Positions 20,392 to 30,167 of a stretch of 64,000 bases of DNA are shown here, one piece after another (the stretch's first letter is position 1; every line of letters starts with the position of its first letter). The notes below the pieces were generated by a model that saw only the letters and a program-made list of their open reading frames with translations, was not told where the DNA came from and searched no databases. This DNA comes from Picochlorum sp. 'celeri'. Its lineage: Eukaryota; Chlorophyta; Trebouxiophyceae. A program made the position numbers and the translations under genes. The stretch is from NCBI GenBank assembly GCA_010909725.1, contig JAACMV010000002.1:558001-622000 (forward strand), read 5' to 3'.

Positions 20392-21083
20392 ATGGCTTCT
20401 ACTATCGCTGCTTCATCTGTCGTTATCGCTCCAAGAGCTGCTGCTTCTTTCAAGCCAGCCGGAAAGACTGCCGCCAAGGCCAGCATTGTCAACAACCGCG
20501 TTGCTGCCAAGACCAATGCTTTCCAGGTATGATTTACATGTTTATTGAAGCACAGTTTATGACACGCGTGAGCTCCAATGCGCGACGTTCCAAGTCAGCG
20601 CCTCGGTGCACTCCGCCAATGTGAACAAGGCGCTAACCCTCTTTGTTTTTCATCATGCAGGTGTGGAACCCAATTGACAACAAGTTCTTCGAGACTTTCT
20701 CTTATCTCCCACCACTCTCTGAGGAGGAGATCATCAAGCAGGTCGACTACATTGTCCGCAACGGATATACTCCATGCTTGGAGTTCTCTTCCCCAGAGAC
20801 TGCCTACGTCAAGTCCACCAACACTGGACGTATGTCTGGAGGAGTGACATGCAACTACTTCGATAACCGTTACTGGTCTATGTGGAAGTTGCCAATGTTC
20901 GGATGCACTGATGGAGCCCAGGTTGTGACTGAGATCAAGGCTTGCACCAAGGCCTTCCCAGATGCTTACATCAGACTTGTTGCTTTCGACAACGTTAAGC
21001 AGGTGCAGTGCTCTCTCCTCTTGGTCCACCGCCCAACTGGTGCCAAGGACCACCAGTCTCCAGAGAAGCGCTCTGTTGCATAA
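20392..21083 (+). CDS. rbcS: RuBisCO small subunit, plastid-targeted
   Basis: Nuclear-encoded small subunit of ribulose-1,5-bisphosphate carboxylase/oxygenase, imported into the plastid stroma or pyrenoid. Exon 1 (20392-20526, 45 codons) encodes an alanine/serine/lysine-rich transit peptide, and exon 2 starts at 20661. The 134-nt intron (GTATGA donor, ATGCAG acceptor, phase 0) falls just at the mature start, giving [22 protein letters not shown]. The product has 185 residues. The hallmark stretches [33 protein letters not shown] and [11 protein letters not shown] are present. Codon choice is strongly biased (CCA, GGA, AAG, and C-ending two-fold codons), unlike its neighbours, as expected for very high expression. 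It is the best marker of the green lineage in this window. Confidence 0.97.
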
Positions 21084-21187
21084 GTGATCCAGGTATAAAC
21101 AAGGGATGAAAAAATATCAAATCTAATCAAAATTTTACAATGTATATGATACTCTGACATGTACTCCATTCGATATGACAAATGGCA

Positions 21188-21192
21188 TGTAA
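21188..21192 (+). terminator. TGTAA poly(A) signal of rbcS
   Basis: TGTAA lies about 105 bases after the rbcS stop codon, in the short convergent spacer before the thioredoxin gene. Positional assignment only. Confidence 0.35.
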
Positions 21193-21245
21193 AATATGTA
21201 TGATTGTTACAGTTGTTCTTATTCATAGTGTACATGGAGTCGGAA

Positions 21246-22011
21246 TCACTGACTCATTACAGTTGATGGTGCATCATCTGCACTGTCCTCTACTTTGGAG
21301 GACAAAGAGGGATGAATATCTGGATATTCGTTCAAATATATATCCTCGTTCCCTTTCAAATAACATCTTGGAGACTTGTGCAGCTCGATACCATCCTTCA
21401 GTCTCGCAATCTTACTAATGGAAGCTGTCATTTCTCCAACCCGTCCGCTTGGTCCTCTGTAAAAGTGGAAATATGGCAGGACTTTCACCCCTAATCCCTT
21501 TGCCATTTTTCTATTATCCTCAAAATTTAACATGAGAAATTTGACATCTTCATGAAATAGACACAGCTTTTTCAACTTGTGGAATAACGCTTTGCAAGCT
21601 CCACACCAAGGAGCAAACACTTCAAGCACCACGAGCTGATCATTTCTAGATGCCTCTGCCAGCTCATCAACAAGTTCTTGTACGGTGGAGATATGAGTCA
21701 CGTTCTCTGGTACATCTTTTGTCCACCAGCCTCCTCCCTCTTCACCTTGGGCCGAGGTCGCCGCGGTCGTTGTCCCTCCGCATCGTCTCAAAAGCTGCTG
21801 CTGCTGCTGCCTGTGGAGTTGACTACAGAGAAAGTCAGGGTTACAGCGGTCAACAATGGTTTTCCCCCACTATGAATAGACAATAAAATTTGTATAAAAT
21901 CACACACCGCGGCAGTTGGGTCAAAAGACGCTGTGGCCTCGTCTGAACGAATCGCTGCCCTACGATGCAACTACTCTGCCCCAAGGGCGCTGATACACGG
22001 GTTGGCTGCAT
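21246..22011 (-). CDS. atypical thioredoxin (ACHT-like), probably plastid
   Basis: Thioredoxin-fold protein of the plant atypical Cys/His-rich type, which transfers oxidising equivalents in chloroplasts. Exon 1 (21908-22011) and exon 2 (21246-21810) are joined across a 97-nt intron (GTGTGT donor, CCACAG acceptor, phase 2, CG+G = Arg), giving 222 residues. Residues 1-65 are basic with a five-glutamine run, as in a transit peptide. The thioredoxin domain starts near residue 75 with the redox motif FAPWCGACKALFHKL, followed by VKFLMLNFEDNRKMAKGLGVKVLPYFHFYRG with the conserved cis-proline. The WCGAC site differs from the canonical WCGPC and is closer to ACHT proteins. It is convergent with rbcS. 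Confidence 0.8.
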
Positions 22012-22180
22012 GGAGCGACAGGGTGTCTCAATATCAAATATTTCAACTATTTTTATACGATATATGATTTCAGAAGAGGAACATTCAACACCTTCAACTC
22101 TGTCTGAACTTTTCTTTTTCTTCCTATTTAAGGTTTTATCATCTGAAATAAAACCTCGAGACCATGAATGACACTGTATT

Positions 22181-23719
22181 CTACAACTCCAGAGCTAACG
22201 CAAGGATACTACATCCCACTCCGAGCAGCAGGACTGTCAGCGGAACACAAACAAATGTCACAATGTCCATGACCTTGGCAAACACATTGGGTCTCTCAGC
22301 AAGGTGGCTCACATGAGGATACCTATTCAAATGATCCATCTTTCCCTGTTGTTGTTTCCGCGTCGTGAGATGATTTCTGATTCTGTCTTCCTGAATGTAC
22401 ACTGAGCTTGTATTTCTTTGAATAGCACCGTGGGATTCCTCATGGTCATCATCTTCCTGCTCTTCCAACTGGGCAGCATCTTCCAAGAGCCAAATCTGTG
22501 CCTCGTGGTTGGATACCTCTCGTCGTACGGATCCGAAAAAATAAAGCCTTAGATGCACATATATAGGTAATATATACCCGATAATACATACTGCTGTCGC
22601 CCCTGTTATTGAAAAGAACATTGCAGACTCTTTTGGATATGTACCTGCAACCATGGTTGGGACTCCAATGCAACAGACTGTGGTTATGACATGCCTACGT
22701 GTTGAAACATCAAGCATGGATGTGCTATCCTCATCACCCTGACTGATAGAGTAGACAAGATAACGCATGGCAAGTACAATGGGTGCCATGCTGACTGAGA
22801 GATATATTGCTACAGCCACATCCAAGAAGGGTGCATATGCATCAGGCAGCCAATCATTCATAATAATATCTCCTTGCACCTTGTGACCATATCTCATTCC
22901 AGAAAAAAGCCCCAAAGATGTATATGTAAACATACCAACACCAAGGGTAACAATGCGTAGGGCTGAGCAGGTGACAACAAGACCTGTAGGATTCTGGGGC
23001 ATTTCAGAGAGGAGAGGCAATAACACTGGGTGCAGATAGAACGCAAAGCTCAATATAGCGATTGATTGAGGAATCTGAGATCTGTACTCCACTGGAATAG
23101 AAAATAGAGGGAAATCCCCATTCATGAGGGCTGGGAACCCAGACGAGATGCAATTATATGCAACGATGCAGACGAGGGAGATGACGAGAAGGATGCCAGC
23201 AGCAGCAGCTCTTTCTAAAGATCTCATCTGCCGTTTCAGAGACAATGGGAACACAAAGGCTAGTATTAAAAGAATCATGGGCCAGCGAGAATCCTTCACA
23301 AATACTTCTGGAACATAATCTGCAACAAACTGCATTGACATGGATCCACAGTCTGCCAGCAGGGCTGCATCACCAGTAAGTGTTCCAAATAATAATAAAA
23401 ACATGGCCGCCTGGGCGATCAACTTCATGCTAGAGCCTTTTCCAGGACCAACCATGGCACACATGCCTTCATACGTGTATGGAGGACCTTTATCCAATAC
23501 ATACGATGCTACGAGTACAATATTACCAGTATAATTATTTGCCAGTGCCACGAAGAAGGCAAAGCTTACACCCCAGAAAAGCCCCAGATTTGAAAAGGCA
23601 AACCCAACAGGCAAACAGCTGGACCCAAGTATCCCAAGAGACAAGGTCAAAACGCTTGCCCAATACGCTGACGACTCACTCGTAGAACAAGGTGAGGGCA
23701 AGGGTGGTGTCTCAGCCAT
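22181..23719 (-). CDS. amino acid/auxin permease family transporter
   Basis: Polytopic membrane transporter of the AAAP/SLC38-like superfamily, probably moving neutral amino acids with protons. Single exon of 512 residues from the ATG at 23719. An N-terminal cytosolic stretch is followed by the first membrane helix with LSLGILGSSCLPVGFAFSNLG, the unwound glycine-containing helix typical of the fold. Eleven hydrophobic segments can be counted. A long acidic cytosolic loop (about residues 395-465, containing EEQEDDDHEE) separates the tenth and last helices. Substrate and membrane (plasma, vacuole) cannot be decided from sequence. Confidence 0.8.
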   Translation of the reverse strand: MAETPPLPSPCSTSESSAYWASVLTLSLGILGSSCLPVGFAFSNLGLFWGVSFAFFVALANNYTGNIVLVASYVLDKGPPYTYEGMCAMVGPGKGSSMKLIAQAAMFLLLFGTLTGDAALLADCGSMSMQFVADYVPEVFVKDSRWPMILLILAFVFPLSLKRQMRSLERAAAAGILLVISLVCIVAYNCISSGFPALMNGDFPLFSIPVEYRSQIPQSIAILSFAFYLHPVLLPLLSEMPQNPTGLVVTCSALRIVTLGVGMFTYTSLGLFSGMRYGHKVQGDIIMNDWLPDAYAPFLDVAVAIYLSVSMAPIVLAMRYLVYSISQGDEDSTSMLDVSTRRHVITTVCCIGVPTMVAGTYPKESAMFFSITGATAVCIIGYILPIYVHLRLYFFGSVRREVSNHEAQIWLLEDAAQLEEQEDDDHEESHGAIQRNTSSVYIQEDRIRNHLTTRKQQQGKMDHLNRYPHVSHLAERPNVFAKVMDIVTFVCVPLTVLLLGVGCSILALALEL

Positions 23720-24157
23720 GGCTATCAAAAAGGAGCACTTGGGCTGTCAAGCAACCTAAACCTGCAATGCAGTCACTGGTCCATATCCCGTATCAATATT
23801 GATTTTTAATCAACAGTGTCCGATTGTATCCGTGGCATCCATGTCGGAATGATTGGAACCTAGGCAGCATGGAGACGTTAAATGTTCTTTTTACGGAGGG
23901 ATTGCGACGCTGCCGGAGATAGAGAGTCGAGCTTTTCTTTTCACATATTAAAATTTAAATGTAATTTACACGTAGGAGTAGCCTCCAGATGAGAAGAGAC
24001 TAAGCAACGTTGACTAAAACATGGGATGTTCGGCGTAGAAAATAATTTTTAAACTCTTGCGTGCTCCAGAGAATTATTTGCAGGCGTTTGCCCATTGTAA
24101 AAATAACATATTTTTATAGTGGTGATTCCCTGTATAAAACTGGTCGCAAAGAATCCG
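23720..24157. other. divergent promoter region
   Basis: The 438 bases between the permease and SET-protein start codons are AT-rich around 23940-24120. No inverted-repeat cluster of the kind seen elsewhere was found here, and no gene. Confidence 0.45.
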
Positions 24158-26947
24158 ATGGGAGAGTTGGTTATGACGCAGCAGCAGGAACAGGGTGGTC
24201 GGGAACGTGGTCGGGAGGATTGGGTCTGCTGCGATGGATGTGGAAAATGGAGACGGGTTCCAGAGGAATTCGTTGCATCTCTAGATGACGATGCGCCGTG
24301 GTTCTGTTGGGATAATCCTGATGTTGCCTTCAACTCTTGTGAAACTCCTCAGGAGTTTACAGATGAAGAAATAGATGCTATTCAGAACAGAGAACATGCC
24401 CAAGCCACGAATGGATATGTTCGAGGTAAAAAGAGACCAGCAGTGTGGCAGTTGATCAAGACGAATTTGTATCCCCACAGGAGTAAGAAGCAGCAGGACG
24501 AAGATGAGATTATGGTGTGCCAGTGTAAGGATTCAGATGAGGATCCTTGCGGGGAACATTGCTTGAATCGAATGTTGAACATCGAATGTGTAGAGAAGTA
24601 TTGTCCAAATGGTTCCAGGTGCCTCAATAGAGCTTTTTCTCAAAGAAGATATGCATCTCTGGAGGTTCGGCGGGCTGGGAAGAAGGGATTTGGGCTATAT
24701 GCCAAAGAGGATTTGAAAGCTGGGCAATTTATCGTAGAATACGTTGGTGAGGTTCTAGATGAAGAAGAATATATGCGAAGAAAACAATTTTATGAAGCGT
24801 CACACCAGCGCCATTATTATTTCATGAACATTGGGAATGGAGAAGTTGTGGATGCAACAAGGAAGGGTGGTTTTGGAAGATTTATCAACCACTCGTGCTC
24901 ACCGAACTGTGAGACTCAGAAATGGGTGGTTCAAGGAGAGCTTTGCATTGGATTGTTCACGCTTGTGGATGTGCCAGCTGGCACCGAGTTGACATTTGAT
25001 TATAATTTTGAGAGGTATGGAGATAAGCCTGTCAAATGTCTGTGTGGATCCGCTCAATGTAGAGGGTTGATTGGTGGAGAGAAGGAGACGAGTGAATCTG
25101 TTGGCGTAACAATCACAGCGACTGAGGAAGAGGAGGATTTGGAACCAATCATGGTGACAGAAAATGAGGAAGATGACACGCTTGGTGATATTCTTGATAG
25201 AGTGATTGGGCTTGGTTGGGAGGATGGATGGACACCTTCTCTTCAGAAAAAGCTTGAGAATCTAGCAGAGAGTCGTGGTCTTACATTGCCCGCATACAAG
25301 GGACCTGCTAATGGGCCTTCTGTCGATGATGAATCCTTCCTGAGAGCCGCTGCCGAGTCTGCTTTTTCTGCCGTTCCTGAAAGCGCAAGGAGAGCGAAGA
25401 GCAGATTTTCATCAAAGACGCAAAGAAGCAATATGCATGATCCAGACTGGAAAGATCCTGGGGATGTTGAACAACAGGTAAAGAAGGGTGCACGAAAGAG
25501 GCAGCCAGCAACGAGTACTGTTACCAAGGGTGCAGGAACAGTTGTGCAGAATCGAACCTTTGTGCCCAGGTCTGAAGTGCAGCGAAGACTTGAATCCATG
25601 ATTGGTAAATCTGGAAGATTGAAAGAAACTGGCAGCAAGAGTGTGGTTCAATTTTTACGGCTTTTTAATCTGTGTGATTTAGGTACCACAGTAATGGAGG
25701 GCAAAACAGAGGGTGAGACACTCAATGGAGATTTCAAAGGCAAAGACGGGGCTACACATAAGAATCCTGAGAGAGAAATAACGCGCCAGAGAGCTAGAAT
25801 TGTTGATATATCATTGTTGATTGATGTGATCATCAGGACGGATGGGTTGACTGCAAAACACAAGTTTGTTGAATTGGGCCTGCTCCGTCAATTAGTTCCG
25901 ATCATGATACACAAGACGGGATCTTTGGAAGGCGAGCACGTTGTCATTATCAGAAAAGCCTTGAAAGCAATAGAAATGCTCCCTTTCAGTGCTGACGTAG
26001 TCACTCGAACAAGATCTGCCCATGGCACGTTTGAAGACATCCTGAAGGCGTTGGCAAGTCATACAGATTACGAAATTAGAAACAAGTCATGGGTCCTTTT
26101 GAAAAAGTGGTCTTTGTCGCTTGATTCGGTAAAATCCAATAGATCGTACAATGATGCTCAAGGACGAGCTGGCAGGTACAGGTCACATGGGTCTTCCACA
26201 TTTTCCCCATTGCACAGCAATAGAACCCCATCAATGAACAGGGAACAATATGGAGGATATAGACAGCAATCAAATGATTCCATGCGCTCTCATGAATTTT
26301 CCAGCTATTCCACGGAGAGATCCAGATCTAATGGACACAGGGGATACCATGAGGGAAAAAAGCGTGAGCGTCCAGAAACTGAGTCTCTGGGCAAGAAACG
26401 AAGTAGATGGGACGAGAAGAAAGAAGAACAAATTTTACCTCCTCCTGCTCCTGAACTATCTCCTATGACAGACGAGGAAGAACCAGAAGAAGGCATTCTG
26501 ACCGAAGAGAAGAAGGAGGTGCAGGGGACAATCAAAAAGGTTGACGAAACAAAGAAACCTGATATCCTAGCATCTGCCGCGCTGGAATTGATCAGCGATC
26601 CATTTGATGGCGCATCAGCAAAATCTGCGCTCCAAATGAAAGTTGTCGGAACTGAGAAAAAGACCTGGAAGTACCCTAATGAAGACTTTGAGAAATTTGT
26701 CATCAATGTGATTCGAAGCAGACTAAGCAAGTATGAGAAACCTGGACATCCGCTACAATTGAAGAGAGATCAAGCAGCAACATTGTTCAGCAAAATACGA
26801 AAAGACATCATGATACGGGAAAAAGCGGCCTACAAAGAACGTGAGTCTACAGGAATGAGAAAGCCAATTGAGAAGGAGAAAACAGAAGCAAGGATAAAGT
26901 CCTACGTGAAAGACAGAGTTCAACGATTCTTGGCACAAGAAAAGTAA
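24158..26947 (+). CDS. CW-type zinc finger SET domain histone H3K36 methyltransferase
   Basis: Nuclear histone methyltransferase of the SETD2/SDG8 (ASHH2) class. Single exon, 929 residues from the first ATG. Residues about 20-65 form a CW zinc finger (DWVCCDGCGKWRRV...WFCWDN...CETP), which reads methylated H3K4. An AWS domain with spaced cysteines follows (CQCKDSDEDPCGEHCLNR), then the SET domain with NHSCSPNCE and the catalytic tyrosine in FDYNFERYG, and a post-SET CLCGSAQC. Around residues 530-650 is a helical segment (HKFVELGLLRQLVPIMIHKT, NKSWVLLKKWS) that resembles the TFIIS N-terminal/LW domain. The C-terminal 120 residues are charged helix, including a KDRVQRFLAQEK end. Together these suggest coupling to elongating RNA polymerase II. 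Confidence 0.9.
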   Translation: MGELVMTQQQEQGGRERGREDWVCCDGCGKWRRVPEEFVASLDDDAPWFCWDNPDVAFNSCETPQEFTDEEIDAIQNREHAQATNGYVRGKKRPAVWQLIKTNLYPHRSKKQQDEDEIMVCQCKDSDEDPCGEHCLNRMLNIECVEKYCPNGSRCLNRAFSQRRYASLEVRRAGKKGFGLYAKEDLKAGQFIVEYVGEVLDEEEYMRRKQFYEASHQRHYYFMNIGNGEVVDATRKGGFGRFINHSCSPNCETQKWVVQGELCIGLFTLVDVPAGTELTFDYNFERYGDKPVKCLCGSAQCRGLIGGEKETSESVGVTITATEEEEDLEPIMVTENEEDDTLGDILDRVIGLGWEDGWTPSLQKKLENLAESRGLTLPAYKGPANGPSVDDESFLRAAAESAFSAVPESARRAKSRFSSKTQRSNMHDPDWKDPGDVEQQVKKGARKRQPATSTVTKGAGTVVQNRTFVPRSEVQRRLESMIGKSGRLKETGSKSVVQFLRLFNLCDLGTTVMEGKTEGETLNGDFKGKDGATHKNPEREITRQRARIVDISLLIDVIIRTDGLTAKHKFVELGLLRQLVPIMIHKTGSLEGEHVVIIRKALKAIEMLPFSADVVTRTRSAHGTFEDILKALASHTDYEIRNKSWVLLKKWSLSLDSVKSNRSYNDAQGRAGRYRSHGSSTFSPLHSNRTPSMNREQYGGYRQQSNDSMRSHEFSSYSTERSRSNGHRGYHEGKKRERPETESLGKKRSRWDEKKEEQILPPPAPELSPMTDEEEPEEGILTEEKKEVQGTIKKVDETKKPDILASAALELISDPFDGASAKSALQMKVVGTEKKTWKYPNEDFEKFVINVIRSRLSKYEKPGHPLQLKRDQAATLFSKIRKDIMIREKAAYKERESTGMRKPIEKEKTEARIKSYVKDRVQRFLAQEK

Positions 26948-26969
26948 AATTTATTCATATGATTCACAT

Positions 26970-28415
26970 TTATGATGTAAATGGCAATTTCGTCATGACA
27001 TCTTCGCATGCATTCCACAAAATTCCAACGTCAACTGCCAAGCATTTTAAGGCAAAGGAAAAAGATAGCAGCTCTTGAGAGTACTCTCTTTCTGCACCAA
27101 ACCGTGGGCGACAGGACTGATCTTCTTCAATAGAAGTAACCGAATCCGAATCTTCAAGTAGCGAGGCATCAAACGTATCACGCAAGACAAGTGATGCTCG
27201 TCTCTCCAATCCATCCAGTGTATTTGAAAACTCCCTATACTTTTGCAACGACTCAAGGCTCGTCAACTGACCCTTACTTTCCCATTCTTTGACCACACGA
27301 ATCAGCTCAAGAAGCAACAGTGGATTCAAATTGCGATCCAACGGAAACTTTGACCGAATCTCAAACAGCACATCCCTCATAGCCAAAGTGATGCTTTTCA
27401 ACACACCAGACTCTGCCTGTCTACTCATTTTTTCTTCACCCAACACCTCGAACCAATCATTCAAAGCTTGTTCAATCGTAAAAAACCCACGAGATACCCG
27501 CCTCACAGAATTTGCCATCTCATGTAAACTCTGTATTGGAAGTGGAGATGAGACTCCACCTGCTGAACCACACCATACAAACACATTTGGCACGAGAATC
27601 AGATGGTTATTTGATGTACACCACAGTAGTAGCTCGGATCGAGAAACCTCCAAATGGTTCTCCATATCAAATAAATGGCCATACAACTGAGTCACTGAAT
27701 CCTCCATATGTCTATGGTGCACCTCCCGATGAGTCACTCTCCGTGACGAGAGCAAAGACGCTTCTAAATCGTCACCATCATGAATATCGTCATCCGCATC
27801 CAAAAATCCACAAGGTTTCCACACACAAGCATGAAGATGGCACAGGTACTTGAGTGCTTCATCCATATCATGAAGTGATTCCACTGTTGCACTCTTTGGA
27901 AAAAGAACCACAGATAAAAAAAGCGTCATTACAACCCCCAACAATATACCACAAATCCTCGCAATCCCATAATATTGCATCTTCTGCTCTTGTCCAGTGT
28001 CCACAGGAAACGCAGACAAGAGGACAGTCACAATAAATATATTTGTCAAGCTCACCCTCTTCACCCCGAGAGAAACGCTGAATCCAGCCAACAATGCTGC
28101 TATCGATGCTAAGAAGAATCCGTCTTCAGCCTCTCCTAGGAATTCTTGACCAACCCTATGCAAAAGATACCCAACTCCTCCTCCACAGGCAGTACCCACA
28201 ATTTGCTCACTTCCAATGGCACTCGCTCGTCCAATCAATGGATGCGTTACGATAGCCCCCGTAATTGCCATCCACTTACAAGCAGACTTTACAGCAGCAG
28301 TGTGCGCCACATGCCGAGGTCCTAGGATGGCAAAACCCAAGAAGGAGGGGACAAAAACACCAACTGCTAAGCGAAGGCTACGCCTAAAATGCTCTGGCTT
28401 TGAATTCGGAAGCAT
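26970..28415 (-). CDS. aluminium-activated malate transporter-like (ALMT/FUSC) channel
   Basis: Membrane protein of the ALMT/aromatic-acid-exporter (FUSC) superfamily; plant relatives are anion channels of the plasma membrane or vacuole. Single exon, 481 residues. The first 175 residues hold about six hydrophobic helices, with HPLIGRASAIGSEQIVGTACGGGVGYLL matching the conserved ALMT block around helix 3, and ending with LLGVVMTLFLSVVLFP. The remainder is a soluble helical cytosolic domain with many Leu/Glu/Arg residues. Its stop is 22 bases from that of the SET gene, so the 3' ends of the two transcripts must overlap. Substrate is unknown. Confidence 0.75.
   Translation of the reverse strand: MLPNSKPEHFRRSLRLAVGVFVPSFLGFAILGPRHVAHTAAVKSACKWMAITGAIVTHPLIGRASAIGSEQIVGTACGGGVGYLLHRVGQEFLGEAEDGFFLASIAALLAGFSVSLGVKRVSLTNIFIVTVLLSAFPVDTGQEQKMQYYGIARICGILLGVVMTLFLSVVLFPKSATVESLHDMDEALKYLCHLHACVWKPCGFLDADDDIHDGDDLEASLLSSRRVTHREVHHRHMEDSVTQLYGHLFDMENHLEVSRSELLLWCTSNNHLILVPNVFVWCGSAGGVSSPLPIQSLHEMANSVRRVSRGFFTIEQALNDWFEVLGEEKMSRQAESGVLKSITLAMRDVLFEIRSKFPLDRNLNPLLLLELIRVVKEWESKGQLTSLESLQKYREFSNTLDGLERRASLVLRDTFDASLLEDSDSVTSIEEDQSCRPRFGAEREYSQELLSFSFALKCLAVDVGILWNACEDVMTKLPFTS
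26976..26980 (+). terminator. TGTAA poly(A) signal of the SET gene
   Basis: TGTAA lies 29 bases past the SET gene stop codon, and inside the 3' end of the oppositely oriented channel gene. If used, the two mRNAs overlap. Positional assignment only. Confidence 0.35.
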
Positions 28416-28748
28416 CTATGGAGCATATCAGGCCATATGTATTTCATGAAGAAGATTACTATTCAGTCTGGCGTCGAGGTTTGCCTTGTGAGAAAATATT
28501 CGGTTCAAACACCGGGGCCATGGCAACGGATGGTCATGCTCATCGGTCAAATACATCTGTTGACCGAACGCATGGCGAATTAACACACTCCTTGTTCAAA
28601 ATAGAAAAACAGATCAATACCTTTTATTCTGTATCGTGACATTGCACACTTTCACAAATTAGCATGTTGAACATGAGTTGATATCGCAAGGGACCGTCTG
28701 AGCTGCGAGGAACCCAGGAATACGAGAAAATTGCTGTGCTGTACAACC
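28416..28748. other. divergent promoter with inverted TTGACC pair
   Basis: This 333-base spacer separates the ALMT-like and CD2BP2-like start codons. It holds the inverted repeat CGGTCAA-ATACATCTG-TTGACCG (28544-28566). The arms contain TTGACC, which resembles a plant WRKY W-box core; a regulatory role is speculation. No gene is seen. Confidence 0.45.
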
Positions 28749-30128
28749 ATGGGCGTTGAAACTTTCGATACAGAGGGCAAGAGGGACGTCAACGATGAGA
28801 CTGATAAAATTATTCAGGCAGCAATGGAAGAGGAGCGGCGTGAGAAACGGAAGAAGGCTCTCGAGTACCAACAACAGGGAGGTGTAGGGAAAGCAGCTTT
28901 GCTGACAGATAGCGATGATGACGACGACGACGATACATTGCGTGGGAGAAGGAGAAAGGCTGCTCGAGTTGAAGATGATTCTGATGATTCTGAAGGAGAG
29001 GAAGGCAGGCCTCGTCTCGATGAGGAGACAACACATGAACAGGACACTGGTACTCAAATTCAAGAGGGACTCGTTGCGATTGCACAGAAGAAGAGAGCTG
29101 CTCAGCGGAGAGGCAATGTGTCAAACGTAGAGGACACGGGTCTTGTTGGGAATATCGAGCAAGCTGAGGAACAGTATGATGCTAATCAGATGAGAAAAGA
29201 AGACATGGAGAAGGAACATGGGATTGAGCTAGAAGCGTTTAATCTGGTAGAAGAGAGGAAGCGAGGGTATTTTGATAAAGATGGAAATTATGTGGAGGAG
29301 GAGGAAGAGAAGGAAGACGATGAGGAAGCTGATGCATGGCTAGATGCAGAGGAAGAGAAGCAGGTGGTGGATGAGGCCACGAGAAGAAGGATTGAGGAGA
29401 GGATGATGGAGCAGCAAGATGAGCCTAAAAAGATGACAGCGATAGATATAGCTAGAGTCCAGTACAAGGTAGCAAAGATTTTGAGGCCAGAAGAAACTGT
29501 GGCATCAGCACTAAAGAGATTGGGTGGGGGACCACGGCGAGGTCATGGACGCAAAGCTGTCACCACAATGGACGACGAGAACAGGGCATTATTTGATAGT
29601 TTGACAGAATGCGCAACCATTTTAATGGATGCAGGAGAGATTGATGTATATAGCAAAGATAAGCGGTACTTTCAGAGTGCAGCCTCCGTGTATATTGATG
29701 TTGATGAACCTGGAGGCATCATGACACAATCCAACGCAGCCTATGCGGATGCTGACGAGGATATGTTTGCTGAGAATAGCGAAGGAGAAGATAAAGAAGA
29801 TGATAAGACTCAACTAGATTCGAGCGCAAAGTTCATGGAGTGGCCTGTGAAGGAATTGAAACGCTTCTGCTCAGAGCATGGGAAATCCTGTGATGGAATC
29901 ACAGAGAAGAGTGACCTTGTCGCCCTTGCAGTCGAGATCTCTGAAGAAATTAATGCTCAAAAGGGGATGGATCCGCCAGCGGGGTATGTCTACGATCCTA
30001 CATCAGGATACTATTGGTCACAAGAGTCAAAGCTGTATTTTGATCCTGCATCGGCCGGCTATTTTAATCCAATCAGTAGAGAATGGTATAGATGGAATGG
30101 GACCACGTGGATCCCATGGAAACATTAA
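28749..30128 (+). CDS. CD2BP2/Lin1-like U5 snRNP protein with OCRE-type C terminus
   Basis: Predicted homologue of CD2BP2 (yeast Lin1/Snu40), a U5 snRNP assembly factor. Single exon, 459 residues from the ATG at 28749. The N-terminal half is highly charged with aspartate and glutamate runs. The family core lies in the middle, VQYKVAKILRPEETVASALKRLGGG, followed by FDSLTECATILMDAGEIDVYS. The C terminus does not show an evident GYF domain. Instead, GYVYDPTSGYYWSQESKLYF is followed by DPASAGYFNP, a repeated aromatic octamer pattern of the OCRE type found in RNA-processing proteins. The stop is only 39 bases from the next start codon. Certainty is good for the family, moderate for the C-terminal label. 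Confidence 0.78.
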   Translation: MGVETFDTEGKRDVNDETDKIIQAAMEEERREKRKKALEYQQQGGVGKAALLTDSDDDDDDDTLRGRRRKAARVEDDSDDSEGEEGRPRLDEETTHEQDTGTQIQEGLVAIAQKKRAAQRRGNVSNVEDTGLVGNIEQAEEQYDANQMRKEDMEKEHGIELEAFNLVEERKRGYFDKDGNYVEEEEEKEDDEEADAWLDAEEEKQVVDEATRRRIEERMMEQQDEPKKMTAIDIARVQYKVAKILRPEETVASALKRLGGGPRRGHGRKAVTTMDDENRALFDSLTECATILMDAGEIDVYSKDKRYFQSAASVYIDVDEPGGIMTQSNAAYADADEDMFAENSEGEDKEDDKTQLDSSAKFMEWPVKELKRFCSEHGKSCDGITEKSDLVALAVEISEEINAQKGMDPPAGYVYDPTSGYYWSQESKLYFDPASAGYFNPISREWYRWNGTTWIPWKH

Positions 30129-30146
30129 TTATTTATTAAAATTACC

Positions 30147-30151
30147 TGTAA
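30147..30151 (+). terminator. TGTAA poly(A) signal in a 39-base spacer
   Basis: TGTAA lies 19 bases after the CD2BP2-like stop and 17 bases before the CLC start codon. If used, the upstream transcript ends within the promoter or leader of the next gene. Confidence 0.35.
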
Positions 30152-30167
30152 GAGTACAATTTCATCG

